Origin: Deltaproteobacteria bacterium | GTDB taxonomy: Bacteria > Desulfobacterota > Desulfobacteria > Desulfobacterales > SURF-15 | Length of the DNA: 64,000 nt | Reading direction: 5' to 3' | Assembly (NCBI GenBank): GCA_019309565.1 | Contig: JAFDFZ010000008.1 | Coordinates: forward strand, 36,751-100,750 | In this document: piece by piece, positions 8,992 through 19,757 of the stretch | Layout: each line of letters begins with the position of its first letter | Numbering within the stretch: the first letter of the stretch is position 1 | Notes under the pieces: model-generated | What the model saw: the letters and a program-made list of their open reading frames with translations, nothing else | The model's database searches: none | Told to the model about the DNA's origin: nothing | Program-made: the position numbers and the translations under genes

Positions 8992-11475
8992 ATGAAGGCC
9001 ATGGCCGATAAAATGTTTTTTCGGCCGATTATTCCCCTTTTGCTGGCAATGATGGCCGGTATCATGGCGGGCATATGGCTGCCGGACAAAATGCTATGGG
9101 CAGCAGGTCTTGGTATCGTATGTTTCGGGCATATCTGCCATTCAATATGGCGAAAAAAGGCGATATTGCTGACCCCCCTGATTTTTTACCTGACATGCGG
9201 GTATCTTTCTGTTCAACCATGGGTTGCACCGCGCTTTCCCCCCGATCATATCACGCATTTTCTCAATTCAACTCCCCTTAAGATTGACGGTACGATACAG
9301 AGCAATCCGTCTGAAAATCCCAGGCGCATCCGCTTTGTCTTAAAAACCGAATCCATAGCCTCGACGCACCAGCTGCAACCCGCAAGGGGCAGCATTCAGG
9401 TGACTGTTTACGGAAATCACCCGAAACTCACCCGGGGCGACAGGATATCTTTTACAAGCAAAATACGACCGTTTCGGAATTTTAAGAACCCGGGAGCATT
9501 CAACTATCGAAGATACATGAGCTTTCGGAAAATATGGGGCGCTGCCTACACGTCAGCTAAAAACCTGAAGGTCTTAAGCCGATCAAAGCCCCAAGGGGTG
9601 ATGTGGCGGATCCAGAGGATTCGGGATAAGATATCACAGTTGATCGATCACAGTGCCGGAGCAGATACGAATGCAGTATTGAAAGCATTGATCATTGGTG
9701 ATCGATCCGGTATTTCCCGCAAGCTTTATGACGTTTTCAACCGAACCGGCGTGGGACACCTGCTTGCCATCTCCGGGCTGCATATTGGAATGATTGCCTC
9801 TTTCGCCTTTTTTGTTTTCCGTGCGCTGCTGTCTTTCGTAAATCCCATACTGTGGCATGCCTGGACGCGTAAAGGGGCGGCGCTGCTGTCTCTTGTTCCC
9901 GTGTGTATATACGGAGTGTTGTCCGGTATGAGTCCCTCCACCCAGCGCGCTGTGATCATGGTGGGGGTGTTCTTGTTTACCTTTCTGCTTGAGCGTGAAC
10001 GGGATGCCATAAACACCCTTGCGGTCGCCGCCATGGTTATCCTGATAATAAATCCCGTATCGTTGTATTCAATATCATTTCAGTTTTCATTTACAGCCGT
10101 TTTTTGCATATTGTATGGTTTTTCGAGGCTTGCGGATACCAGCCGGCAGCAGCCCTGGGCTGTCATGCCAAAATTGTCCGCCGTTCAAAAACAGGTTTAC
10201 TGCTTTTTTTTCGCCTCTATATTTGCTGTTCTCGGTTCCATGCCCATCGTTATGAAAAACTTCAATCAGGTTTCCCTGGTTGGATTACTTGGCAACCTGC
10301 TGGCCGTTCCGATTATTGGTGCGATGGTCGTTCCCATGGGGTTGCTATCGGTCTTCCTGTATCCGCTAAGCACGGCAGCAGCTAATGGGGTCATTCATCT
10401 GGCAGCCATTATTCTATCACCAACCCTTGGGGTGATTTCCTTCTTATCCGAGCTTCCCTTTGCGGCTGTAAAAACCGTAACTCCTTCTGCGTTTGAGATC
10501 ATCGGCTATTACCTGCTTGGCTGGGCGATGATGGAAGCAATTAGAAAGCCCGCAGCAAACCGAAAACATGCCGCAGCCCTGGCCGTCATTGTTTTGCTGG
10601 CATTCGGTGCAGATATCGGGTACTGGCTTCACAAACGGGTGTGGCATAGAGATTTTCGGACAACCGTCATCGATGTAAGCCAGGGAAACGCCGCCCTGCT
10701 GGAATTGCCCGGAGGGAAAAATATATTAATCGATGGCGGCGGATTTTCCGACAACTCAACCTTCGATATCGGAGAAAGAGTTCTTGCGCCTTTTCTGTGG
10801 AGTAAGAAAATCACCCGTATCGATACCATGATCCTCACCCACCCCAACAGCGATCACCTGAATGGATTATTATACATCGCCAGGCATTTTGGTGTAAACC
10901 AGATATGGACGAACGGAGAGGCGGTCCACTCGATCGGGTATCGGCGATTATTGAGGATTGCAGAGGAAAAAGGCATTCAAATGCCGGAGTTTCCCTCTTT
11001 TGTTAAAGCACATGATTATAACGGTGTACGCCTGGAAATTCTATATCCTCCAGGCAATTTCCAGCTTCTTAAAAAATGGGACAAATGGCGGAGCGTGAAC
11101 AACAATTCTCTGGTTGTAAAAGCCCGGTATGGAGCGATATCTATCCTTTTTCCAGGCGATATCATGCATGAGGCTGAAAAAGAACTGGTAGCCCTTAAAG
11201 GCGCAAGGCTCAAGAGCACGGTTCTCATATCCCCTCACCACGGCAGCAAGGCTTCAAGCAGCGAGGTTTTTCTTGAAAAGGTGTCGCCCAAATGGGTAAT
11301 CGTCTCTTCGGGCTGGAAAAACAGATTCGGATTTCCTCATCCGCTGGTAATGAAAAGATATGAAAAGCTCGGAAGCAAGGTTCTCAATACCGCGGAAAGT
11401 GGTGCCGTAACCATTTCAACAGACGGCCGGATGGTAACCGTAAGACCATTTGAACCGAAACAGCTCAATCAATGA
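8992..11475 (+). CDS. comEC: DNA internalization-related competence protein ComEC/Rec2
   Basis: Competence domain (HLLAISGLHIGMIA) followed by metallo-beta-lactamase-like domain (LTHPNSDHLNG, ISPHHGSKASSS). Confidence 0.95.
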   Translation: MKAMADKMFFRPIIPLLLAMMAGIMAGIWLPDKMLWAAGLGIVCFGHICHSIWRKKAILLTPLIFYLTCGYLSVQPWVAPRFPPDHITHFLNSTPLKIDGTIQSNPSENPRRIRFVLKTESIASTHQLQPARGSIQVTVYGNHPKLTRGDRISFTSKIRPFRNFKNPGAFNYRRYMSFRKIWGAAYTSAKNLKVLSRSKPQGVMWRIQRIRDKISQLIDHSAGADTNAVLKALIIGDRSGISRKLYDVFNRTGVGHLLAISGLHIGMIASFAFFVFRALLSFVNPILWHAWTRKGAALLSLVPVCIYGVLSGMSPSTQRAVIMVGVFLFTFLLERERDAINTLAVAAMVILIINPVSLYSISFQFSFTAVFCILYGFSRLADTSRQQPWAVMPKLSAVQKQVYCFFFASIFAVLGSMPIVMKNFNQVSLVGLLGNLLAVPIIGAMVVPMGLLSVFLYPLSTAAANGVIHLAAIILSPTLGVISFLSELPFAAVKTVTPSAFEIIGYYLLGWAMMEAIRKPAANRKHAAALAVIVLLAFGADIGYWLHKRVWHRDFRTTVIDVSQGNAALLELPGGKNILIDGGGFSDNSTFDIGERVLAPFLWSKKITRIDTMILTHPNSDHLNGLLYIARHFGVNQIWTNGEAVHSIGYRRLLRIAEEKGIQMPEFPSFVKAHDYNGVRLEILYPPGNFQLLKKWDKWRSVNNNSLVVKARYGAISILFPGDIMHEAEKELVALKGARLKSTVLISPHHGSKASSSEVFLEKVSPKWVIVSSGWKNRFGFPHPLVMKRYEKLGSKVLNTAESGAVTISTDGRMVTVRPFEPKQLNQ

Positions 11476-11508
11476 CCAAAGGGCAACGCCATCACATAAC
11501 CCGCATGA

Positions 11509-12033
11509 TCAATCGGGTAATCGTACGACCAGAACCGGTTTCTTGGAACGGCGAATCACCTTCTTGGCTGTACTGCCGATAAGCGCCTCTTCTATCATGC
11601 CGTGACCGTGACTTCCCATGACGATAAGATCGCAATTCCTCTCATCAGCAACCTTCAGGATCTGTTGCACCGGGTTGCCCCTTTCCACAATGATTTCATC
11701 CGTCACGAAATCGGGATGCTCATCGTCCGCTTTGATGTTTTCGCTGAATGTGTGCAGGATTTCTCGAATGGCGACATTATCTCTCTTTTTGCCAATGAGA
11801 GCTTCCCTGGCCTGCTCATAGTGTCGTTTCTTGATCTCCTCCCACTGATCGGCACCAATGAACGGAGCAACTTTCGATTCAAGATCAGGATCTTCAAAAA
11901 GCACGTGAAGAATGGTTATACCTGCACCGTAAAGGTTGGCAAGACTCACTGCATAGGCGAATGCATGAAATGCCGTCTCAGACAGGTCCGTGGTATATAG
12001 AATTTTTTTTATCTGAACCTTTGGTAAAATCAT
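11509..12033 (-). CDS. Universal stress protein (UspA family)
   Basis: KKILYTTDLSETAFHAFAYAVSLA... DLIVMGSHGHGMIEEALIGSTAKKVIRRSKKPVLVV. Start trimmed to MILPKVQ, preceded by CAGGAGAG. Confidence 0.92.
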   Translation of the reverse strand: MILPKVQIKKILYTTDLSETAFHAFAYAVSLANLYGAGITILHVLFEDPDLESKVAPFIGADQWEEIKKRHYEQAREALIGKKRDNVAIREILHTFSENIKADDEHPDFVTDEIIVERGNPVQQILKVADERNCDLIVMGSHGHGMIEEALIGSTAKKVIRRSKKPVLVVRLPD

Positions 12034-12058
12034 TTTTCTCTCCTGTTTGCTGGTTGAA

Positions 12059-12163
12059 TAAACCCCGTTGTTGGAGGGCAAATCAAAAGAAGCAGTCATC
12101 AGATGCTGATAAATCAGGCAATCGGGCCATTTTAATATTTGATTTACGCAACTACGGGGCAAA
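12059..12163. mobile_element. MITE-like element, subfamily B (CCCCGTTGTTG...GCAACTACGGGG)
   Basis: Left TAAA|CCCCGTTGTTGGAGG, right GCAACTACGGGG|CAAA; subterminal inverted repeat GCAAATCAAA/TTTGATTTACGC. Confidence 0.6.
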
Positions 12164-12464
12164 CATATGATCACCCTTCTGCCAATCCCTAAAGGAGACA
12201 ATAAACGGCAACCAGGGAGATGTCAAGCGCCGCTTGTCTTAACACCGGTCATTCTCGGATCATGTGAAAAGCGTACCAATTAGCCGAATCATCCCATTTT
12301 GACCGGTATTGAGCAGGACAATAAAAACCGTTCAAAGAAAGTGAGCCTTAAAAATGCCTTTGCCTGGGGCGATGATTCTGATAAACATATAAACTGAAAG
12401 GTTTCAACCCAGTTGGCCTTTGGCTAATGGGACCTGCGTCCCGGTAGGAATATAAGGCAACGCT

Positions 12465-13256
12465 ATGCACGATGAGCTGATAAAAACGAAACTGGATGCA
12501 CTGTATGATGCATATAATAATCCCGCATATATACATCCCGATCCCCTTGAGTTCTTATTCAATTACCGGAATCTTGAGGATAGAGAAATTGTGGCCATAA
12601 TCGCCGCGGCTTTAGCCTATGGCAGGGTGAATCAAATACTGAAAAGCGTCCGCAGGGTGCTGCAGATAATGGGTCCGGCTCCACTTGGTTATTTGAAAAA
12701 TGCGTCGGCCGAATCTCTTCAAGAACATTTTGCTGGATTTGCCCATCGGTTTGCATCTGCTAAGAATCTGTGCGCCTTTCTGCTGGCGTTAAAGCAGTTG
12801 ATCCAAAACCATGGTTCGCTCTATGAATGTTTTCTTTCCGGATACAGCAGAAAAGATGACACGGTGCTGCCAGCGCTGATAGAGTTTTCCAGGAAGCTTC
12901 ACGGGATGGATAACCTTACACCGGGGCATCTTGTTGCCAGACCGGAGAAAGGAAGCGCATGTAAGCGATTAAACCTTTTCTTGCGCTGGATGATCAGAAC
13001 AGACGCCGTAGATCCGGGAGGTTGGGATGAGGTTCAAGCATCAAAGCTCATCGTTCCATTGGATGTACACATGCATCGCTCGGGTATTCTGCTCGGATTT
13101 ACAAGGCGCAAACAAGCCGATATGCGCACAGTACTTGAAATCACAGCCGGGTTTCGGAGAATCGCCCCTGAAGATCCGGTGAAATACGATTTTGCGCTCA
13201 CCCGCCTTGGGATTCTAAAAGAAACAGATCTTGAGTCGTACCTAAGGTCCGCTTGA
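12465..13256 (+). CDS. TIGR02757 (DUF2400) family protein
   Basis: YNNPAYIHPDPLEFLFNYRNLEDREIVAIIAAALAYGRVNQILKSVRRVL...; HMHRSGILLGFTRRKQADMRT. Confidence 0.88.
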   Translation: MHDELIKTKLDALYDAYNNPAYIHPDPLEFLFNYRNLEDREIVAIIAAALAYGRVNQILKSVRRVLQIMGPAPLGYLKNASAESLQEHFAGFAHRFASAKNLCAFLLALKQLIQNHGSLYECFLSGYSRKDDTVLPALIEFSRKLHGMDNLTPGHLVARPEKGSACKRLNLFLRWMIRTDAVDPGGWDEVQASKLIVPLDVHMHRSGILLGFTRRKQADMRTVLEITAGFRRIAPEDPVKYDFALTRLGILKETDLESYLRSA

Positions 13257-13524
13257 TTAGAATTTGGCCATAGGAATCAAAAGACCCCGCAACCTTAAAC
13301 CACATGGCTCGATTTTTTTTGACAACAAGAACCGCTTTTGCTACATGCTCCTTAAATAAAACAAGTTGTTGCGGAAACCTATTTGCCATCCCTTCACTGT
13401 TTTAAGAGAAATTCAACCCTGGGGGCATAAACAACCTTTGGGAAGGCTTCTTAGGTTCTCTTTTAAATGCACCAAGGCAGTTACGGCATGTGTGACAAGG
13501 GATTTGAATCAGGAGAAAAATACA

Positions 13525-15930
13525 ATGCAAAGAGCAATCAGGAAGGCGGCTGTAATCGGAGCCGGCGTCATGGGTGGTGGTATAGCTGCACTGCTCACAG
13601 GAGCCGGCATTTCAACACTTCTTCTGGATATGGTACCATCGGATCTAAAGGATAATGAAAGAGAAGATCCTGATGCTCGAAACCGAATCGTAAAGGCTGG
13701 TCTTGATCGAGCCATCCTGTCAAAGCCCCCGCTTTTTTTTCACCCGGATGATGTCGGTCGTATCTCAATTGGAAATTTTGAAGACGACTTCGACAGGTTA
13801 TCCGAGTGCGATTGGATCGTTGAAGCGGTGGTGGAAAATCTTGGCATAAAACAGGACATTTTAAAGCGGGTCGAAACCCATAGAAAACGGGGGACTATCG
13901 TATCCTCCAACACATCGGGCATCCCGTTGAAGAAAATCTCAGAACCTCTGGGAGAAGAGTTCAGGCAACATTTCATGGGCACTCACTTTTTCAATCCCGT
14001 TCGATACATGAAACTGCTTGAGATCATTCCTGGAGAAGATACACTTCCTGAGCTTTTGACATTTATGGCCGATTTCGGTGAACGTATCCTGGGCAAAGGA
14101 ATTGTCTGGGCAAAAGACACACCTAACTTTGTGGCAAATCGAATCGGTGTTCAGGGCATAGTTAAAGCCATGCAGTTGATGGTTGAAGACGGGCTTTCCA
14201 TCGCTGAAGTGGATGCTATGCTCGGAACATCAATGGGAAGACCCAGGACCGCCATTTTCAAAACCATTGATATAGTTGGCCTTGATGTTCTTCGACATGT
14301 AGCAGAGAATACCTATGAACTTGTTCCCGATGACGAAGCGCGGGATAGCTTTGTGCTTCCTGATTTTGCCAAACGAATGATAGAAAGGAACCTGATCGGT
14401 AAAAAGGCTGAAAGTGGTTTTTACAAGACAGAGCTTACAGCGGATTTCAAGAAAATACGCAAAGTTATCGACCCCCGCACATTAACGTATTCAGAATACA
14501 CCCAGCCAGTGTTCCCATGTTTGTCCGAGGCGGCAAAAGCAAAAACGTTGCCCGAAAAAATAAGAGCCATCGTCTACGGCAAAGACAGGGGAGCACAGTA
14601 TGTATGGAAAGTCCTGGCACACGGACTGATCTATGCTGCCAATCGAGTTCCTGAAATCTCCGATTCCATAGTAAACGTGGATAATGCAATCAAATGGGGC
14701 TTTAATTTCGAGATGGGGCCTTTTGAAACATGGGACGCCATCGGGCTTGAAAAATCTGTGAGAAGAATGGAAAAGGAGGGTTTTAACGTTCCTGAGAAGA
14801 TCATGAGAATGCTGGCATCCGGCAACAGTTGTTTTTATAAAACGGAAAACGGACAGCGGTTTTACTACGATTTTATCCAGGCAACCTACAGGGAATGTCC
14901 GGTTCGAGAAAACATCCTGTCGCTGCAGGTGCTGAAAGATTCGAACAGGGTGGCCAGATCGTGTGCTTCGGCATCTCTGATTGATCTTGGCGATGGGGTG
15001 TTTTGCTGTGAATTTCACACAAAAATGAACATCATCGACAAAGAGATCGTCGATTTTCTGGAAGAGATTTTCGAGCATGTAAGTCAAAACGGATCAGGAC
15101 TGGTGATCGGCAATCAGGCAGCAGGAGTTCCGGGCACGTTTTCAGCGGGTGGCGATCTCCCCTATATGGCAATGCTTGCAAAGGATCGCAAATACAGCGA
15201 AATGGAATCCTTTCTGAACACAGCCCAGCAGGGCCTTCAAAGCGCAAGATACGCTCCCATTCCGGTAGTGGCGGCCCCGTACGGAATGACGCTTGGGGGC
15301 GGATGTGAAGTGTGTTTGGCTGTGGACAGAATTGTGGCCCATACAGAGCTTTACATGGGGCTTGTGGAAATCGGTGTGGGGCTGCTGCCCGCCGGCGGCG
15401 GGTGTCTGAATCTGTGGAAGAAATTCCTAAAAAGCGTGCCTCAAGTGGTAACCGGCCTTGATTTATCCAAATTTTTCACGTCTGTTTTCATGAATATCGC
15501 CCTGGCAAAGGTATCTACCTCAGCGGCCGATGCAAGGGCAAACGGCTTTCTGGGACCCAATGATAGAATCGTCTTTAACAGGGACTACCTGATCGCAGAG
15601 GCGAAGAAAGAAGTGCTCAGCATGGTGGAGCAGGGCTATGCTCCGCCCATTGAAAAGAAAATACCGGTAATGGGACAGGCCGCCCAGGGAATGATAAAGG
15701 CAGAAATTTACAACATGCTCAAGGGAGGATTCATTTCCGAATACGATGCGTTTTTGGCCGAGAAAATCGCCTATGTGCTAAGCGGTGGAGATGTGCGGGA
15801 CAATAGCGAGGTTGAAGAAGAGGTGATTCTTAAGCTTGAGCGGAAGACATTTGTCGATCTCTGGAAGCAGGAAAAAACGGTGGCACGGGTGGAGCATTTT
15901 CTTAAAACCGGCAAACCACTTCGCAATTGA
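13525..15930 (+). CDS. 3-hydroxyacyl-CoA dehydrogenase / enoyl-CoA hydratase fusion (FadB/FadN-like)
   Basis: N-terminal Rossmann motif (AAVIGAGVMGGGIAALL), C-terminal crotonase-like domain; ORF start trimmed to MQRAIRKAA, preceded by AGGAG. Confidence 0.92.
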   Translation: MQRAIRKAAVIGAGVMGGGIAALLTGAGISTLLLDMVPSDLKDNEREDPDARNRIVKAGLDRAILSKPPLFFHPDDVGRISIGNFEDDFDRLSECDWIVEAVVENLGIKQDILKRVETHRKRGTIVSSNTSGIPLKKISEPLGEEFRQHFMGTHFFNPVRYMKLLEIIPGEDTLPELLTFMADFGERILGKGIVWAKDTPNFVANRIGVQGIVKAMQLMVEDGLSIAEVDAMLGTSMGRPRTAIFKTIDIVGLDVLRHVAENTYELVPDDEARDSFVLPDFAKRMIERNLIGKKAESGFYKTELTADFKKIRKVIDPRTLTYSEYTQPVFPCLSEAAKAKTLPEKIRAIVYGKDRGAQYVWKVLAHGLIYAANRVPEISDSIVNVDNAIKWGFNFEMGPFETWDAIGLEKSVRRMEKEGFNVPEKIMRMLASGNSCFYKTENGQRFYYDFIQATYRECPVRENILSLQVLKDSNRVARSCASASLIDLGDGVFCCEFHTKMNIIDKEIVDFLEEIFEHVSQNGSGLVIGNQAAGVPGTFSAGGDLPYMAMLAKDRKYSEMESFLNTAQQGLQSARYAPIPVVAAPYGMTLGGGCEVCLAVDRIVAHTELYMGLVEIGVGLLPAGGGCLNLWKKFLKSVPQVVTGLDLSKFFTSVFMNIALAKVSTSAADARANGFLGPNDRIVFNRDYLIAEAKKEVLSMVEQGYAPPIEKKIPVMGQAAQGMIKAEIYNMLKGGFISEYDAFLAEKIAYVLSGGDVRDNSEVEEEVILKLERKTFVDLWKQEKTVARVEHFLKTGKPLRN

Positions 15931-15970
15931 TGGCTATTGAAGCAATTTCTTCTTTAAGGAGATAAAGAAA

Positions 15971-17164
15971 ATGAGAGACGCCTATATTGTCACATCCATC
16001 AGAACTCCTGGCTGTAAACGAAACAAAGGCGCCTTTAAAGACACCCGACCCGAAGATCTTCTATCCTTCATTTTAAAGGAAGCGGTTCAAAGAACACCGA
16101 ACCTTGAAATGAAAGACGTTGAAGACATCATGATCGGCTGTGCTTTCCCGGAAGCAGAACAGGGGCTCAATATCGGAAGAGTGGCCTCGCAGATAGCGGG
16201 GTTTCCGGTCGAGGTCCCCGGTGCGACCGTAAATAGATTCTGTGCTTCAGGGCTTGAGGCCATTGCCCTGTCCTCGCTTAAAATCATCGCCGGATGGTGC
16301 GATATCGCCATCGGCGGGGGCCTTGAATCCATGACCTATGTCCCCATGGGCGGCAATCTGCCCAGACCTCATCCTGAGTATGCCAGAAAACATGCGGAGC
16401 TCTATGTTTCAATGGGAATCACCGCAGAAAATGTAGCCAAAAAATATGATATTTCAAGAGAGGCTCAGGATGAATTTGCCTATCACTCTCAAATGAAGGC
16501 CGCTGAAGCTACAAAAAACAAATTGTTTAAAGAACTGGTTCCCACGCCGGCTACCCGGTATGTCCAAAAGAAAGACAAGACCTATCAAAAAGAGACGTTT
16601 ATCATCGACTACGACGACGGCATTCGCCCGGACACCACCTTAAAGGGCCTGGCGGGGTTGAATCCGGTATTTGCCGCAGGAGGCAGCGTTACAGCGGGCA
16701 ACTCCTCCCAAACAACCGACGGTGCTGCGGCAACCGTCATTATGAGCGAGAACAAGGTCAAAGAACGGGGAATCAAGCCCATCGCCAAATTCAAGCATTA
16801 CACAACCGTTGGATGTCGTCCCGAGGAAATGGGTGTTGGCCCCCGTTTCGCCATACCCAAACTGCTTGATCTTGCAGGATTGAAACTGGAGGATATCGGT
16901 CTTTTTGAAATAAATGAAGCCTTTGCTGCTCAGGCGGTTTATTGCATAAGGGAACTGGGGCTGGATAAACACATGGATAAGGTAAATATTCACGGCGGAG
17001 CCATTGCACTGGGACATCCCCTGGGATGCACGGGGGCCAAGCTGTGTGCCACCCTTCTTAACAACATGAAGGAGCGAGCAGCAACATACGGCGTCGAATC
17101 CATGTGCATCGGGGGTGGAATGGGAGCCGCCGCGTTGTTTGAACTATGTGATTCACCCGGTTAA
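15971..17164 (+). CDS. Acetyl-CoA C-acyltransferase (thiolase)
   Basis: NRFCASGLEAIA, NEAFAAQ, GGAIALGHPLGCTGAK thiolase motifs; partner of the upstream FadB-like gene. Confidence 0.95.
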   Translation: MRDAYIVTSIRTPGCKRNKGAFKDTRPEDLLSFILKEAVQRTPNLEMKDVEDIMIGCAFPEAEQGLNIGRVASQIAGFPVEVPGATVNRFCASGLEAIALSSLKIIAGWCDIAIGGGLESMTYVPMGGNLPRPHPEYARKHAELYVSMGITAENVAKKYDISREAQDEFAYHSQMKAAEATKNKLFKELVPTPATRYVQKKDKTYQKETFIIDYDDGIRPDTTLKGLAGLNPVFAAGGSVTAGNSSQTTDGAAATVIMSENKVKERGIKPIAKFKHYTTVGCRPEEMGVGPRFAIPKLLDLAGLKLEDIGLFEINEAFAAQAVYCIRELGLDKHMDKVNIHGGAIALGHPLGCTGAKLCATLLNNMKERAATYGVESMCIGGGMGAAALFELCDSPG

Positions 17165-17216
17165 CTCTGGGTGTTCAAGACAACTTACCAATGAGGGTTT
17201 TTAGATTTCATCGCTC

Positions 17217-17287
17217 CATGAATCACCAGTCCCGCTTTATTGCGGGATGCAAACTCATGCATAAGGGCTCGTAAAGAAAGAGCAGGC
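17217..17287. repeat. Dispersed intergenic repeat, copy 1 (pair with 33704-33773)
   Basis: CATGAATCACCAGTCCCGCTTTATTGCGGGATGCAAACTCATGCATAAGGGCTCGTAAAGAAAG, aligns by eye with the second copy. Confidence 0.55.
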
Positions 17288-17460
17288 AATCCTTCGATAC
17301 AAAATGCTGTTACAAAAAATAAAGTTTTCGATAAAATTACTTATATATCAAGCTCTTTCTTAACGATCCCTAATGGCTTTCAAACAGTGCACGATTGCGC
17401 TGCTGATGATTCATTCCGCGATCTTAAAAGCTTTACGAGAAAAACTTCCCGAGCTGTCAT

Positions 17461-18234
17461 CTAGATATCAAATTCCGCCACGATAAAGGTATGATCCGAA
17501 GGTCGTTTCAGCAGCCGGGGCCGCTGGTCGATCCAGGCGTTCTTTGACTTTCTGGCAACGGACCCCGTTGCCCAGATGTGATCCACTCGCCATCCCAGCC
17601 CGTGCTTTACGCTGTTGGGTATTCGGTAATCCCAAAACGTATATTGTCTCGCATCGGGATTGTGCTTTCGAAACACATCCACAAATCCCCAGTTCTTTAC
17701 ATCCTGCAACGCTTTGTGTTCATCAGGATGATATCCGATACTGCCCAGAAGCTTTTCCGGATCGTACACATCAATGGGTTCAGGGGCCACATTAAAATCC
17801 CCCGCCCAGATCAAAGCCGCATCCGGTGTAAAATACTTTTCAAAATAGCTCTTAAGACTTTTGAACCAGTTGAGCTTGTAAGCGAATTTTTCAGATCCAG
17901 GATCTTGTCCCTGAGGTACGTATGTGTTTACAATCGAAATACCCATTACCTGACTCATGATGAGACGGGCTTCTTCAGGTTCATCGGACCTTCCGAATCC
18001 GATGCGAACCGACTCCGGGATGGCACGATTGAGGATGGCAACTCCATTGTAACTTTTTTCTCCTTTAAAGGAACAATGGTATCCCATTTCTGTAAACGGC
18101 TGCCGGGGAAAATCATGATCCTGTACCTTGGTTTCCTGGATACAGAGAACATCAGGGGTTTCTTTTTCGATCCATGTCAGCAGAATCGGCAATCTGGCCC
18201 TGATCCCGTTTGTATTAAAGCTTGCCACTTTCAT
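17461..18234 (-). CDS. xth: Exodeoxyribonuclease III
   Basis: MKVASFNTNGIRARLPILLTWIEKETPDVLCIQETK ... DHTFIVAEFDI. Confidence 0.95.
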   Translation of the reverse strand: MKVASFNTNGIRARLPILLTWIEKETPDVLCIQETKVQDHDFPRQPFTEMGYHCSFKGEKSYNGVAILNRAIPESVRIGFGRSDEPEEARLIMSQVMGISIVNTYVPQGQDPGSEKFAYKLNWFKSLKSYFEKYFTPDAALIWAGDFNVAPEPIDVYDPEKLLGSIGYHPDEHKALQDVKNWGFVDVFRKHNPDARQYTFWDYRIPNSVKHGLGWRVDHIWATGSVARKSKNAWIDQRPRLLKRPSDHTFIVAEFDI

Positions 18235-19457
18235 TCAAACAAACGTAACCTCCCTGTATTGTCAAACTGAAACGCTACAGGATCGACCCCCGCGTTGATC
18301 CCTTCTCTTTCCCGAAGCTCAGGCAAAAGTGCTTTCGATGCCCAAAAGGTTTCAAGATCCAGGGTATTTTTTATTCGCACCATACGAGCTTTTGCAGGCT
18401 CGGGAAGCTTGCTCAAGGCCGTTTCGATGGCTGCCCGATCATTTTCAAGAGCAATAGGAACCCTGGCGGCCCGAAACACCCCTGAAGTAATGGCATTCAT
18501 GTACATGGCAGAATAGTCTATTTGATCCTTAACCCTCCGGGTGGTCAGGTCTGCCCAGCCGATTCCCATGGCGTTCCCGTGGGAGGGCGCAGTAATATCA
18601 AGCACGATAAGCGTTCGATAGTCGGGTTCTCTCGGCCCTCCATCCCTGCGCCAGAAGCCGATGACATTGGGGTCCATCCCGCCGCCGCTTATATCCTTTC
18701 CGATTTCATCCACTATCAGAATATCCAGATCATCCACGGGAATTTTGGGGAAAAGTTTCCAGGCCTCTTTCAACAGGCGCTGATCGATTTCCACAAACGA
18801 TTCCGGCATCGCCAGTTGGATGTCCTGGGTTCCCCCCTTTGCGTTTTCCAGCACCGCTATTCCACAGAGAACAGGAGCTTTTTCCAGGATTGTTTCAGCG
18901 GCCGGTACAATGGCATCTGCCACACCGATACCATGAATGGCCTCAGCCCCCCGATGTTTGCCACAGCCGATCACAAGCATCTTACAAAGGCCCGATTCCA
19001 CCGGTCTTCTAAATAATGTATGGGGCTTTATTCGATTCAAAACAACGATGTGCTCTGCCTCAAGGGCGTCTTTGGAGAAAAAGACATCGGTACCGTTTGA
19101 CAATTTCCCAAGTGAAACCACATCCATCGTAGAGATGATGGGTGCGCCGACTGCATCTTCATGGATGCCCATATTTTTAAGCAAACTTTTCTGTCCCTCG
19201 GCCGTCGCTCCTCCGTGTGAGCCCATGGCGGGTATGATAAAGGGGCTTAGCCTGCGTTCTTTAAGACAGGATACCACGGCTCTAACAATCCGCTGAAGAT
19301 CATGGATACCCCGTGAACCCACTGCAATCGCCACACTGTCACCGGGCCGAGTATCCGCTTTTAGCTTTGAGAACCGGCCTCTTACCGCAGCTTCAATATC
19401 CTTAATGGAATCCGCCTTGAATGTCTGCTGGATTCTATACATTTCAGGGAATTTCAT
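18231..19457 (-). CDS. Lactate racemase-like (LarA/DUF2088-type) domain protein
   Basis: VAIAVGSRGI, IPAMGSHGGATAEGQ, VLNRIKPHT; overlaps the xth start by 4 nt. Confidence 0.65.
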   Translation of the reverse strand: MKFPEMYRIQQTFKADSIKDIEAAVRGRFSKLKADTRPGDSVAIAVGSRGIHDLQRIVRAVVSCLKERRLSPFIIPAMGSHGGATAEGQKSLLKNMGIHEDAVGAPIISTMDVVSLGKLSNGTDVFFSKDALEAEHIVVLNRIKPHTLFRRPVESGLCKMLVIGCGKHRGAEAIHGIGVADAIVPAAETILEKAPVLCGIAVLENAKGGTQDIQLAMPESFVEIDQRLLKEAWKLFPKIPVDDLDILIVDEIGKDISGGGMDPNVIGFWRRDGGPREPDYRTLIVLDITAPSHGNAMGIGWADLTTRRVKDQIDYSAMYMNAITSGVFRAARVPIALENDRAAIETALSKLPEPAKARMVRIKNTLDLETFWASKALLPELREREGINAGVDPVAFQFDNTGRLRLFE

Positions 19458-19757
19458 GCTCTATTTCTCCCATTATCAGTCGCTTTGTTTTAAACCTCCA
19501 TTTGTTGTTCGCTCTGGGTATAACAAAAAATTGAACAGATAGCCAACAAGAAAGCGTAAGGCAACAATTCTCGATGAACATTGTCAACAAAATTTTACAA
19601 CACTCAGTACGGTTTTTCTTGACATATCCCCTGATCATCGTTTTTATAGGAATGCTGGTTTTTCTTATAAGAGTTCACTCCGATATTGATATTCACCGCT
19701 TGTCATTGAATATGTTTGACATGCAATCACGGGTAACGAATTGAAAGGAGGGAAAAC

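Noticed and set aside
13366-13524. N-terminal extension of the FadB-like ORF
   Set aside because: The Rossmann domain starts at MQRAIRKAAVIG with an AGGAG site; the upstream 53 aa look non-coding.
17578-18270. 230-aa plus-strand ORF opposite xth
   Set aside because: Shadow ORF of a clear exodeoxyribonuclease III; no RBS or recognisable domain.
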